Positions 36,326 to 46,834 of a stretch of DNA of 64,000 nt are shown here, piece by piece. Both the position numbers and the translations under genes were made by a program. The stretch comes from Solea solea (taxonomy: Eukaryota > Chordata > Actinopteri > Pleuronectiformes > Soleidae): NCBI RefSeq assembly GCF_958295425.1, contig NC_081144.1, forward strand, positions 26,365,327-26,429,326, written 5' to 3'. Under the pieces are notes generated by a model, which saw nothing but the letters and a program-made list of their open reading frames with translations, was not told the DNA's origin and did no database searches. Position 1 is the first letter of the stretch, and every line of letters begins with the position of its first letter.

Positions 36326-39300
36326 TTAGCCTGAAAGTGAAAAACATGGTAGTTTCAAAAATGCAAAAAAGCCAAAGTATTTGCTTCTTTATTGAAACAA
36401 GGAAATGTAAAGATTAAATATGAAAGATATTTGTCTTGTGTGTGTTTTTGCAGCACTCACTCTTATTCTAGTCCCCCTGTGTTAAATGATGCCTTTATGG
36501 AATATTTAAGGTTCTGTACAATTCATTTCCTTCTATTTTGTGATATCCAATCAAAACTCAATCAATCCAGGTGATTTTGATCAGTATCAGACAAATGATG
36601 TGTTTTTTTGGTGGTGTTGTCAAAAGACAGATTTCAGCCACTGAACAAAAGTATCACCTGATAAAAGTCACTCCTGCTCAAGTATACGAACATTTGCTGC
36701 CTTTTCACACCTGAAGACACTGTTTTCCAACAGGAAACTGAAGTTTGTGTCTCTCTCATCGCACAAAACTCCATTCAGACAATGGAAAACAGGAGTTGTT
36801 GATTCACTGCTGTGAGTTCAAATGTAAACTAAAATATACTTAGCAGATGTAAAGTGTATCACTTTATTTATTATGCTTCACCTTCACAGTCTAGAGTCAG
36901 GACAACATATGTCTAATATGTTCAAATCATTAGTGGTAAGCTTCAGTCTTTGCATTCATGATCTCACCGTCCTCATCCACTTCCTCAATGATGGCGTCCA
37001 GCTCCTCCCTTGACGGGTTCTGGCCCAGCATCCTCATCACGGTGCCCAACTCCTTGGTGCTGATGTCACCGCCGCCGTCCGTGTCGAACATGTCGAAGGC
37101 GGCTTTGAACTCTGCATGAGACGAGGACATTGTTACAAGATAAAAATAAAGGAGGATCCTCACTAATGTGGGGGAGGAGACTGACCCGAAATCATCTCCT
37201 CTGTCAGGAAGGAGCGGGCATCGCTCTGGGCGTCAGTGGGCTGAAAAAAAGAAAATGCACAAAGATATTAATAATAATTATAATAACAGTAATAATAATA
37301 ATACATTTAATTTAAGGGCGCCTTTGAAAGCACTCAAGATTACCTTACACTACATGATTAAAAAACAGAAAAACAATTCAAATACAGGTGACAAAAATAC
37401 ACAAACATCAAAGCTAAACAGGAGTGATGAAAGGATGAAGGGAGAGGTGGAAACACACCTTTCCTCTCAGCGACTGTACATCTAACACTTGCTGAGTCAT
37501 GACTCTGACCTCATCCTACAGTCACACTCTGGTCCTTTAATCAATCACTGTCTGCACACACATGAATAAAGTGTTTATAACTATGTTTCACACACGTCTG
37601 TGTCCTTGTACTCAATACACATGTCATAATAATCAATAATCATACTAATACATATATGAAGTATTAATAACATAGTGAAGATTACATACAAGTACACACA
37701 GACATGGTTTAGTACACATTTACCATAATTATAATACTGCCTATGTAGGTACTAATGTAGTAATTACTACTGAGTTCACATTTACCATGATTATAATACT
37801 GCGTATGTATGTACTAGTGTAGTAATTACTACTGAGTACACATTTACCATGATTATAATACTGCGTATGTAGGTAATAGTGTAGTAATTACTGCTGAGTA
37901 CACATTTACCATGATCATAATACTGCGTATGTAGGTAATAGTGTAGTAATTACGACCGAGTACACATTTACCATGATCATAATACTGCGTATGTAGGTAA
38001 TAGTGTAGTAATGACTACTGAGTACACATTTACCATGATCATAATACTGCGTATGTAGGTAATAGTGTAGTAATTACTGCTGAGTACACATCTACCATGA
38101 TTACAATACTGCGTATGTAGGTACTAGTGTAGTAATGACTACTGAGTACACATCTACCATGATTACAATACTGCGTATGTAGGTAATAGTGTAGTAATTA
38201 CTACTGAGTACACATCTACCATGATTACAATACTGCGTATGTAGGTAATAGTGTAGTAATTACTACTGAGTACACATTTACCATGATTACAATACTGCGT
38301 ATGTAGGTAATAGTGTAGTAATTACTACTGAGTACACATTTACCATGATTACAATACTGCGTATGTAGGTAATAGTGTAGTAATTACTACTGAGTACACA
38401 TTTACCATGATTACAATACTGCGTATGTAGGTAATAGTGTAGTAATGACTACTGAGTACACATTTACCATGATTACAATACTGCGTATGTAGGTACTAAT
38501 GTAGTAATTACTACTGAGTACACATTTACCATGATTATAATACTGCCTATGTAGGTACTATTGTGGTAATTACTACTGAGTACACATTTACCATGATTAT
38601 AATACTGCCTATGTAGGTACTATTGTAGTAATTACTACTGAGTACACATTTACCATGATTACAATACTGCGTATGTAGGTAATAGTGTAGTAATTACTGC
38701 TGAGTACACATTTACCATGATCATAATACTGCGTATGTAGGTAATAGTGTAGTAATTACGACCGAGTACACATTTACCATGATCATAATACTGCGTATGT
38801 AGGTAATAGTGTAGTAATGACTACTGAGTACACATTTACCATGATCATAATACTGCGTATGTAGGTAATAGTGTAGTAATTACTGCTGAGTACACATCTA
38901 CCATGATTACAATACTGCGTATGTAGGTACTAGTGTAGTAATGACTACTGAGTACACATCTACCATGATTACAATACTGCGTATGTAGGTAATAGTGTAG
39001 TAATTACTACTGAGTACACATCTACCATGATTACAATACTGCGTATGTAGGTAATAGTGTAGTAATTACTACTGAGTACACATTTACCATGATTACAATA
39101 CTGCGTATGTAGGTAATAGTGTAGTAATTACTACTGAGTACACATTTACCATGATTACAATACTGCGTATGTAGGTAATAGTGTAGTAATTACTACTGAG
39201 TACACGTTTACCATGATTACAATACTGCGTATGTAGGTAATAGTGTAGTAATGACTACTGAGTACACATTTACCATGATTACAATACTGCGTATGTAGGT

Positions 39301-40786
39301 ACTAATGTAGTAATTACTACTGAGTACACATTTACCATGATTATAATACTGCCTATGTAGGTACTATTGTGGTAATTACTACTGAGTACACATTTACCAT
39401 GATTATAATACTGCCTATGTAGGTACTATTGTAGTAATTACTACTGAGTACACATTTACCATGATTACAATACTGCGTATGTAGGTAATAGTGTAGTAAT
39501 TACTACTGAGTACACATTTACCATGATTATAATACTGCGTATGTAGGTAATAGTGTAGTAATGACTACTGAGTGCACATTTACCATGATTACAATACTGC
39601 GTATGTAGGTAATAGTGTAGTAATTACTACTGAGTACACATTTACCATGATTACAATACTACGTATGTAGGTAATAGTGTAGTAATTACTACTGAGTACT
39701 CAGTAATTACTACTGAGTACACATTTACCATGATTACAATACTGCGTATGTAGGTAATAGTGTAGTAATTACTACTGAGTACACATTTACCATGATTATA
39801 ATACTGCGTATGTAGGTACTAATGTAGTAATTACTACTGAGTGCACATTTACCATGATAATGCATTAGTAGGTAATAATGTAGTAAACGGTGGATTAAGA
39901 CAACAGAGTATACATGCCATCATGGTAATGCTAATTACTCATGTAATAATGTATTAAAGACATTTAATAAAAGAGTAGACATTTATGATGTAAGTACTAA
40001 TGAATCATGTAATGATGTAGAAAAGACAACTGAGAACACAGTTACAACAATGGTTTTACTGGTTAATGTGTAATAATGTAGTAATTACTTTCCCACACAG
40101 GTTATACATGTAGTAACGTGTAATTGTCTTACATTGTTAGTGTTAACTGACGTGTTTCACTAACTAAACTCTTGCATAAAAAAAAGTATGTATGATATGT
40201 GTAATTATATTAAAATAATAAAATAAAATATTTACACATGTAAACACATAAAAACATTATTATGAAGCATTTTCTTCCGACGAGACTGAAGAGAGGAGTG
40301 TTGCAAGAGAAGAGTGCAGCAGTGGAAACAGCGTTAGGTCAGGTAAGAAGTCACGTTTAATCCCCGCAGCTGTCGGCACATTGATGTTGATGATGGCTCT
40401 TAAAGGGCAACGCCACTATTTACAAATACACGACAAGTTTCCCTTTAAACGCTGGGTTTTTCTCATCCTAACGATCCTATTTAAAACCTTAAACCTCAAG
40501 TTTCTCTGTGACTTCTTTTCCAGTTTGTTTGACACGTGTTCGGACACAAAAACCCGCTCATTAGTTTCCTTTAAATCTAATTTAAGAGTCACTTTGGGGA
40601 GAGAGAGGATTTGGAAGGGGATTGTTTTTCAAGGTGAACGTCCAAAGTTAGGACACTGAAATGTCTTCTCACTTTACTCAGCTGTGAGAGTTCTATCTTT
40701 AGTCTCGCTCGCTCTCGCTCTCTCCAATCTAAATATCAATCGTAGTGGGATTGACGACAAAGCAGCGCAACACAAAAGCACAACGA

Positions 40787-40818
<32 letters not shown>

Positions 40819-41137
40819 AGTAAATCTCATAATTCTGTCAACAAACTGAAGAAGAAGTCGGAAAAATAAACGTTTCTGTTGCAAAGGATGGTTTAAAAGT
40901 GTGTTCCCCAAGAATGTGAAGAATCCCAGGAGACAAAAGCAGTAAATGTAAAGCTGATGATGAATGAGGGTCAGCACAGGAACTTGGTTTGTTTGTTCCA
41001 TCTTCTGCCGCCTGGATCTCAATCTGCATCAGTGAGAAAACAAAACAAAAACAAAAACAAAAACCAATCCACAAAGGCGCGTAAAAGCTGCGTCTCCTTC
41101 TCTGCATTGTCCCCTCCGTTCACCTCCTTCTTACCAT
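32877..41137 (-). CDS. tnnc2: Troponin C, fast skeletal muscle type (tandem copy B)
   Basis: Second fast troponin C gene, same strand and same exon phases as copy A. Exons: 41137-41135 (ATG only), 37240-37186, 37111-36968, 35077-34963, 34511-34375, 32908-32877 (486 bases, 161 aa). Exon 2 begins three bases earlier than in copy A, adding a Pro after Met ([10 protein letters not shown]). EF-hand loops are [36 protein letters not shown] and [12 protein letters not shown], all with intact ligand positions. The N-lobe is nearly the same as in copy A. The helix between loops III and IV differs strongly ([20 protein letters not shown] versus [20 protein letters not shown]), so the C-lobe has diverged. 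Intron 1 is 3.9 kb and contains the 62-bp satellite; intron 3 contains the 23-bp minisatellite. Likely equivalent to one of the two tnnc2 genes of zebrafish. Confidence 0.95.
33058..33095. repeat. (AAGAAC)n microsatellite
   Basis: Six tandem AAGAAC hexamers in the last intron of tnnc2 copy B. Confidence 0.9.
33522..33535 (+). promoter_or_regulatory. CTCF-like motif
   Basis: CCAGTAGGTGGCAG is a full match to the CTCF core consensus. It lies in the last intron of tnnc2 copy B, 1.6 kb from the cluster at 31594-31963. Confidence 0.4.
33636..33790. mobile_element. Fragment of a teleost repeat (AACTTTATTTATAAAGCAC type)
   Basis: CCAACTTTATTTATAAAGCA, then CAAAGCACTGTACTCCAGAG. This word series is widespread in fish, probably LINE-derived tails. 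Related pieces are at 37270-37345 and 46838-46890. Confidence 0.55.
33832..33883. repeat. 12-bp tandem repeat, four copies
   Basis: CTGGGGTCAACG repeated four times in the last intron of tnnc2 copy B. Confidence 0.9.
34059..34092. repeat. (GT)n microsatellite
   Basis: About 17 GT units in the last intron of tnnc2 copy B. Confidence 0.95.
34641..34750 (+). mobile_element. Left half of the short inverted-end element
   Basis: Begins CTCCCACACCAAAGTC, an exact inverse of the right end at 56961-56976, then AGAGAAAATCAGTGTTTTTG and ACACAGGAGCTGCTGCTCTG. The right half is missing. In a tnnc2 copy B intron. Confidence 0.6.
35086..36206. repeat. 23-bp minisatellite, about 48 units, in tnnc2 copy B intron 3
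   Basis: Unit close to TGAACACATGAGGAGGTGAC plus AGG, with recurring variants (GGCGACAGA, GATGACGGG, GGTAACAAG, AAGGAGGTGACAGG). It begins within ten bases of the acceptor of the exon starting at 35077. The unit lacks stop codons on the minus strand, and 23 is not a multiple of three, so all three minus frames stay open (365-446 codons). These frames are not genes. Confidence 0.95.
36270..36326. repeat. (TTA)n microsatellite
   Basis: About 19 ATT/TTA units immediately beyond the 23-bp minisatellite, in the same intron. Confidence 0.95.
37725..39890. repeat. 62-bp satellite with 806-bp higher-order repeat, in tnnc2 copy B intron 1
   Basis: About 35 tandem units of 62 bp; key words are GAGTACACATTTACCATGAT, ACAATACTGCGTATGTAGGT and the perfect palindrome GTAGTAATTACTAC. 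Rare variants recur exactly 806 bp apart (TTACGACCGAG at about 37950 and 38756; TTGTGGTAAT at 38561 and 39367), that is 13 units. The variant order is therefore duplicated as a block, about 37860-38665 and 38666-39471. Confidence 0.96.
40786..40819. repeat. (GAAA)n microsatellite
   Basis: About eight GAAA units in tnnc2 copy B intron 1, 320 bases from the start-codon exon. Confidence 0.9.
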
Positions 41138-41438
41138 GGTGGCTGGCTGTGCTGGACAACAGACAGCGGTGAAGACAACAACACAACAGACGTCCTGGAC
41201 AAAAGAAGCGCTCCCTCCCTTGTACACAGTGGACAGTGGCTTCACCCGGCTCCCCTATGTCGCCTCTTATCCCTCCCGACACTTTTCCTGAAAATGACCA
41301 GGATTGGGCAAGAGGGCCCCCCCCCCACCACATGAGAGCCGGCCAATCAAATCCGGCTTTAATTTGTGTCCTCTGACAATGTGGTGTCTGATGGACGCCG
41401 CCCCCCCTTGTGTGTGCTGCACGCTCTTCTCCAATCCC

Positions 41439-41510
41439 CCATATTTAGAGAACAGGCGAGCTCGGCGGTGACATTGATTTAAGAAAGAGGGAACAGGCAT
41501 CAGGCAGCTG
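41439..41510 (-). promoter_or_regulatory. Possible muscle promoter elements of tnnc2 copy B
   Basis: About 300-370 bases upstream of the start codon are a CArG-like word CCATATTTAG (41439-41448) and an E-box CAGCTG (41505-41510), the form preferred by MyoD-type factors. Both are common by chance. Their position upstream of a fast-muscle gene is the only extra support. Confidence 0.3.
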
Positions 41511-41563
41511 GAGGTTATTCTGGCACAGGATCAACCGGAGATGGACACTTGATTAGTGTACAA

Positions 41564-41566
<3 letters not shown>

Positions 41567-41608
<42 letters not shown>
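41567..41608. repeat. (CA)n microsatellite
   Basis: About 20 perfect CA units in the intergenic region upstream of tnnc2 copy B. Confidence 0.95.
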
Positions 41609-41613
<5 letters not shown>

Positions 41614-41639
41614 GTGGCTATTCCTGTAAAGAATACTCT

Positions 41640-42660
41640 TCATTCACTTCCAGCCTCAAACAAAGACTTTGTTTCAGAGGTTAAAACTAACCTCTAACCT
41701 TCACCGGTTCTTCAGAAGTGAGGTTCTATCTCATCAGGACCAGGTTTTAGTCTCCATGACGACTTCTGGTCCTGACAAGTCCTGACAGTGTTTATACTAG
41801 AAAATGTCCTCAGGAGGTAGCAATTGTGAGAACGAACACACACACAAACACAGTCACAGGTGTGGACAACTGTTCTTGTTATGACGTTACATTGTGTTAT
41901 AAACCTGATCTATATCACAAGACTTATACTGACCTTAACTAAAATTTATATATTCCCAATAACCTCAACCAGAGCTTCAGAAAGGAGGTTCTGCCTCATC
42001 AGGACCAGGTTTTGGTCTCCATGTGGACTGCCGGTCAGAAAAGGTCGTACAGACAAAAAAAGCATTCCCCTTAGCCCCTTAACCTAACCTTAACCTTCAC
42101 AACTAAGTGCTTAACCCTGAACATTAACCCAGTTCTGACCCTAAACCTAAATCCAGGTCTTAACTCTGAAAAAGCTATGTTTTTAGACCTCACAAAGGTA
42201 GAAATACAAGTACAAAGACACACACAAAGTTGTTGTTTTTATATCATAAATTATGCATTCCCCTTAGCCCCTTACCCTTACCTTAACCATGATAACCTTA
42301 ACCTAAACCCTAAAACCAGGTCTTAACTCTGAAAAGCCCTGTAAAGCTGTGGGGCCCAGACAAAATGTCCCCACAAAGACACGTTTGTATGTTTTCTCTG
42401 GACAAAGATATAAATACACACACACACACACACAGGTTTGTGTGGCTTTTCTAGGACTGCAATGACTCCCATTCATTTCTATAGTCTCCCCAAATCCTTA
42501 ACCAAAACCAGTTAAATGTTATCCTAAACTTAACCAGTTCCTGAGGTTCTGTTCCTCATTAGGACCAGGTTTTAGGTCTCCGCGAGGATGACTGGTCCTG
42601 ACAAGGTCAGTGTTTGTGCCATAAGAGGTCCTAAAGAGGTAACGAAGACGTGTGTATAAC
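41640..42660. mobile_element. Tandem copies of a teleost repeat rich in TCAGGACCAGGTTTTAGTCTCC
   Basis: Three or four diverged copies share CATCAGGACCAGGTTTT, GTCTCCATG, CTGGTCCTGACAAG, ACCTTAACC runs and a CA-repeat end. Related single copies are at about 47090-47280 and, inverted, 58800-58990. No coding potential. The AACCCTTAACC words are part of this repeat and are not telomeric. Confidence 0.6.
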
Positions 42661-42696
42661 ACACACACAGATTAACACCTCTGCCAGCATGCGTGG

Positions 42697-42754
42697 ACTC
42701 TCAACCGCGTCCTCTCCCTCCCTCTCTCTCTCCCTCTCTCCCTCTGTCTCTTTC

Positions 42755-42786
<32 letters not shown>

Positions 42787-42788
42787 CC
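42697..42788. repeat. (CT)n-rich simple repeat
   Basis: TCTC/CCCTCT tract of about 90 bases, intergenic. Confidence 0.9.
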
Positions 42789-42799
42789 GCTGACTTGTC

Positions 42800-45700
42800 C
42801 TTGCACTTTTGACATCTGTAACTTAAGAGGCGCGATGATCGCAGACTTGTGATCTTACACAGCTGCGCCCCATCTTTGACCATTTCAGCTATCAGTTTCC
42901 CTCGCTCCGCTAAGAAGTACAACCAAGTCCTGAGAGAAGGTGTATTTTTGTCTTCAGCCACTAAGCCGTGCAGGCACAGCGTCCAGTTGTAGTCCAGAGT
43001 CGTGACGTCCCAAGTGTCCGTCGCATGAGCTCATTTCTGTATCCGACACAAATGAAATCAAACTAGAACGTCCGACTGTGAAATTGTGTTTAAACTAAAA
43101 ACAGCGCGGGGTTTTTTTGTATGTGGTAATGAAACAGTCCCGGGAACCAGCACCAGACAAAAAGGCTTTCAACACGTCTCAAAAACTAAGTCCACACTAC
43201 GTTAAGAGTCCGTTTGTTGCATTAACGTGCTGTTTTCTGAGGGTTGAAGACGACTTACTCTCCCACACCAAAGTCCTTAGAGAAAATCAACGTTTTTTTA
43301 CCTTGTGACAAAACAGGAGCTGCTGGTTTACTGCTGACTAGTTTGGTAAATTTCGACTGACGACTTTCAAGCACTGAATTCATAAAATAACACACATGAA
43401 TTGAGCAGTGGAGGCAGAAGTGGATCAACAACTGCTGTGTGCCTTGATGTAAAATCGCTGATTTCCTCTATAGACTTTGGTTTACACACACACACACACC
43501 TGAAACACAACATGCTGACTGACACACAACCAACTGACAACGGTCAGTAAGTGGCCAGTCTCCACCAGTCTGCAGTGGACATGTAAAGGACATTGTGTAA
43601 GTTTTTAGCCACTCACCTGCCCTGGTCCTTCAGCATGTTGAGCTTCTTCCTCCATCTCCACACTGTCCTCATCCAAGACCACTTCAAACTACAGATCTAG
43701 ATTAGCCTCTCTTACCCAGCCTGTATTAGATATTTCCTGGATTCGCACCCTCCCCAGCTCAGTGACTCTAAAAATAACTGTTAATTCTTTTGAACTTTGT
43801 AATTAAATTCCTGAACTTTAGCTTGTGGGTCCAGTTTTGCTTAGTTCAACTTAACACCTGGGTGGGGTTGCACCTATTTGGCACATGTCTGGACTAAATT
43901 CAGGATTTAGTCATTCCTCAACCATGACAAAAGCCTTAGGAACTACGAGCTGCTTTGCATCTAATTTTGGTCGCACCGGACCAACTGAAACACTTAAGTA
44001 GCCAGAAAATTCACAACTTTATATGCAAGCGGTTATAACGTGGCGGACGACAGCCCGGCTGACCAATCAGCACACAGGGCAGAACGTTAATAGTGAGCGT
44101 TAATGCGCGGCAGCTGGACATAGTCTTTTAGATGTTGGCGTAAAGCCAGCGCCACCCGACGCTCTGCACAGCACACAGAGTTTTTGTGGAGTTAGCAGGT
44201 CTGTGTTTTTGGATTATTTGGTCGTGTTAGAAAAGGTATCTGTGGGGATGACAGGCTCCTCCTCCTCCTCCTCTCTAAACCAGCCATTATTAGAACCCGA
44301 GGACCACAAAGGATTGCATTTTTCACGCACTAAACGTTGGTGAACGCGGACTCACATCGCGTCCATCGTGTCACAAAATGTACAAAATGATCCCGCGCCA
44401 CCAAAGATCGCAGGGACCACGATGTTCGGTGTGAACGCAGCCCAAGTTGCACCAGATTTTCTTGGAGGAAACATGGCACAGCTCACGATGACCAAAAAAG
44501 CCTATGGGGACCACGGCCTCAAGTCAACAGGAAGTTGATCTTTTTCTTGGCAATTTGCACGTTTCGTAAATGAACAAACTCGTCCGAGCACGTTAATCGT
44601 AGCAACATAAAAAAAAATGTGTCAATTTGTACTGGACACATTTTATTGCACAGAAATGTGTGAACTAACTAAATGAGTAATAATTGGCAAATTCAATCAA
44701 ATACCAATTAGTCAAACTGGAACAGAAGTGGACATAAAGGACAAGGCAAGACGGAGGCAGATAATCCGCTGTGGGGAGAATAAAAAGGCCAAATTAACCA
44801 AATTATAAAATGTCTGCAAGCAGCGTTGTGTGGGCCCTCACAGCCTATGCCCTGCCAGCAGGTGGCGCTATACCCTTGACTTGGCTTTCTTGTGCTGATG
44901 TTTTCTGGCCGGGTCTCTAATCTCACATGTGAAGTTCTGAGCTGATCGGTCAAAACACAGCAAAGTTACAGACCACTTCCTGTCTCGTGGGGAAGGTCAA
45001 AAGTCGTCAAAAATGTCTCGATAGTTGCCATGGCTCCACCCTCTTCAATCTGTCAGAGCTTTTGGTAACTTTTCATCTTTGACGTGTGTTTTTTATGTTG
45101 CTATGATGAACGCACTCAGACGAGTTTGTTCTTTGAAGAAACTGACGTAAATATGCGACAGAGTGGTTTATCTCAGCCCACACCTTCTCTGCAATCCTTT
45201 TACTCCTGCTCCTCTGTTCTCATCACCCTCCTTCTGTTCTCCACGGTTTGATCCTCACCCGTCTCCTCTTTCCACCTTAACCTCCTCTCACCCCGCGGAG
45301 CACAGTGCCTGAGTGCAGCTCCCATGCCGTTGGACTTATGTCACCTCCTTCATGGAGGGACGACAGACAGCCGTCTGTGTGACTGACAGCACCAGCTGAC
45401 ACTTTGACCAGCTCAGGTTTTTTCCACTTCTTGTTTGTAGCCACAACAAGGGAGATTTTTGGAATTTGAAAAGAAGAACAAATCCCTTTGAGACAATTGT
45501 TCTTTTTTTCCTTTTTGTGTGTCATTCTTCTCCTCCTTCTCTTCTACCTCAGTCTATTCCTGGACAGTAACAGCTAGACAAACACACCCTATATAAGGAG
45601 GGAGGTCCAGTATACCATCATCCCCCCGGATTTAAATCCCTCCATCACTGATCCCTCCTCCTGCACTCTCACACCTCTCTCTGGCCTTCTGCTCCTTTCA

Positions 45701-45885
45701 TCACTCGTAGCTGAACTCCGTCTTATCTCGTCTTCTCCAACAACTTTTTATAGACCTGCTGTGAAACCTGTAGCAGAGGGAACACCCTACACATCAGTGT
45801 GTTTGTGTGAGTGTGTATTTGCTTTCAAATTATTTTGGTTTTCATAGCCTCAGAATAAGCCTTTTATAGGTTTATAAAAGACAGA
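42800..45885. other. Intergenic, gene-poor
   Basis: No gene supported. Contains one nearly complete short inverted-end element (43260-43483) and a stretch at about 44460-45060 that looks like a common fish repeat (it includes CCAGCAGGTGGCGC at 44855-44868, a full CTCF-core match). Otherwise only short random reading frames. Confidence 0.55.
43260..43483 (+). mobile_element. Nearly complete short inverted-end element
   Basis: Left end CTCCCACACCAAAGTC, then AGAGAAAATCAACG. Right end TAAAATCGCTGATTTCCTCT then ATAGACTTTGGTTTAC, the inverse of the left. The interior shares AACAGGAGCTGCTGGTTTAC and CTGACTAGTTTGGTAAATTT with other copies. About 224 bp, no reading frame. Confidence 0.7.
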
Positions 45886-45889
45886 CAAA

Positions 45890-46834
45890 TCAGCCAACAC
45901 CAGACCAGGACCAGGCCTGCATTAGACCAGGATCAGACCAGCATCAGACCAACATCAAACCAGGATCAGGCCTGCATTAGACCCAGGATCAGACCAACAC
46001 CAGACCAGGATCAGACCAACACCAGACCAACACCAGGCCTGCATTAGACCAGGATAAGACCAACATCAGACCAGGATCAGACTAACATCAGACCAGGATC
46101 AGACCAGGATCAGACCAGGATCAGGCCTGCATAAGACCAGGATCCAACCAGGATAAGACCAGGATCGGACCAACATCAGACCAGGATCAGGCCTGCATTA
46201 GACCAGGATCAGACCAACACCAGACCAGGATCAGACCAACACCAGACCAGGATCAGACCAACATCAGGCCTGCATTAGAACAGGATCAGACCAGGATAAG
46301 AACAACAGCAGACCAGGATCAGACCAACATCAGACCAGGATCAGACCAGGATCAGGCCTGCATTAGACCAGGATCAGACCAACACCAGACCAGGACCAGG
46401 CCTGCATTAGAACAGGATCAGACCAGGATAAGACCAACATCAGACCAACATCAGACCAGGATCAGACCAGGATCAGACCAGGATCAGACCAACATCAGAC
46501 CAACATCAGACCAGGATCAGGCCTGCATTAGACCAGGATCAGACCAACATCAGACCAACATCTGACCAGGATCAGACCAACATCAGACCAACATCTGACC
46601 AGGATCAGTCCAGGATCAGACAAGCATTAGACCAGCATCAGACCAGGATCAGGCCAGGATAAGACCAGGATCAGGCCAACATCAGACCAACATCAGGCCA
46701 GGATCGGACCAGGATCAGGCCAGGATCGGACAAGGATCAGACCAGGATCAGACCAGCATCAGACCAGGATCAGACCAGGATCAGACCAGCATCAGACCAG
46801 CATCAGGCCAGGATCAGACCAGGATCAGACCAGC
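45890..46834. repeat. 11-bp minisatellite, about 86 units
   Basis: Units GACCAGGATCA, GACCAACATCA and GGCCTGCATTA, all 11 bp, tandem for about 945 bp. GGCCTGCATTA recurs at irregular multiples of the unit, marking an incomplete higher-order pattern. It lies about 900 bases upstream of the GPCR gene. Confidence 0.95.

Noticed and set aside
42095..42310. AACCTTAACC / ACCCTTACC words suggesting an interstitial telomere
   Set aside because: They are irregular, lack runs of TTAGGG, and recur as part of a dispersed fish repeat at 47100 and 58860.
42701..42961. 86-codon minus-strand frame MAEDKNTPSLRTW...
   Set aside because: The second half is a CT simple repeat, and the first half matches no family I know and has no splice or context support.
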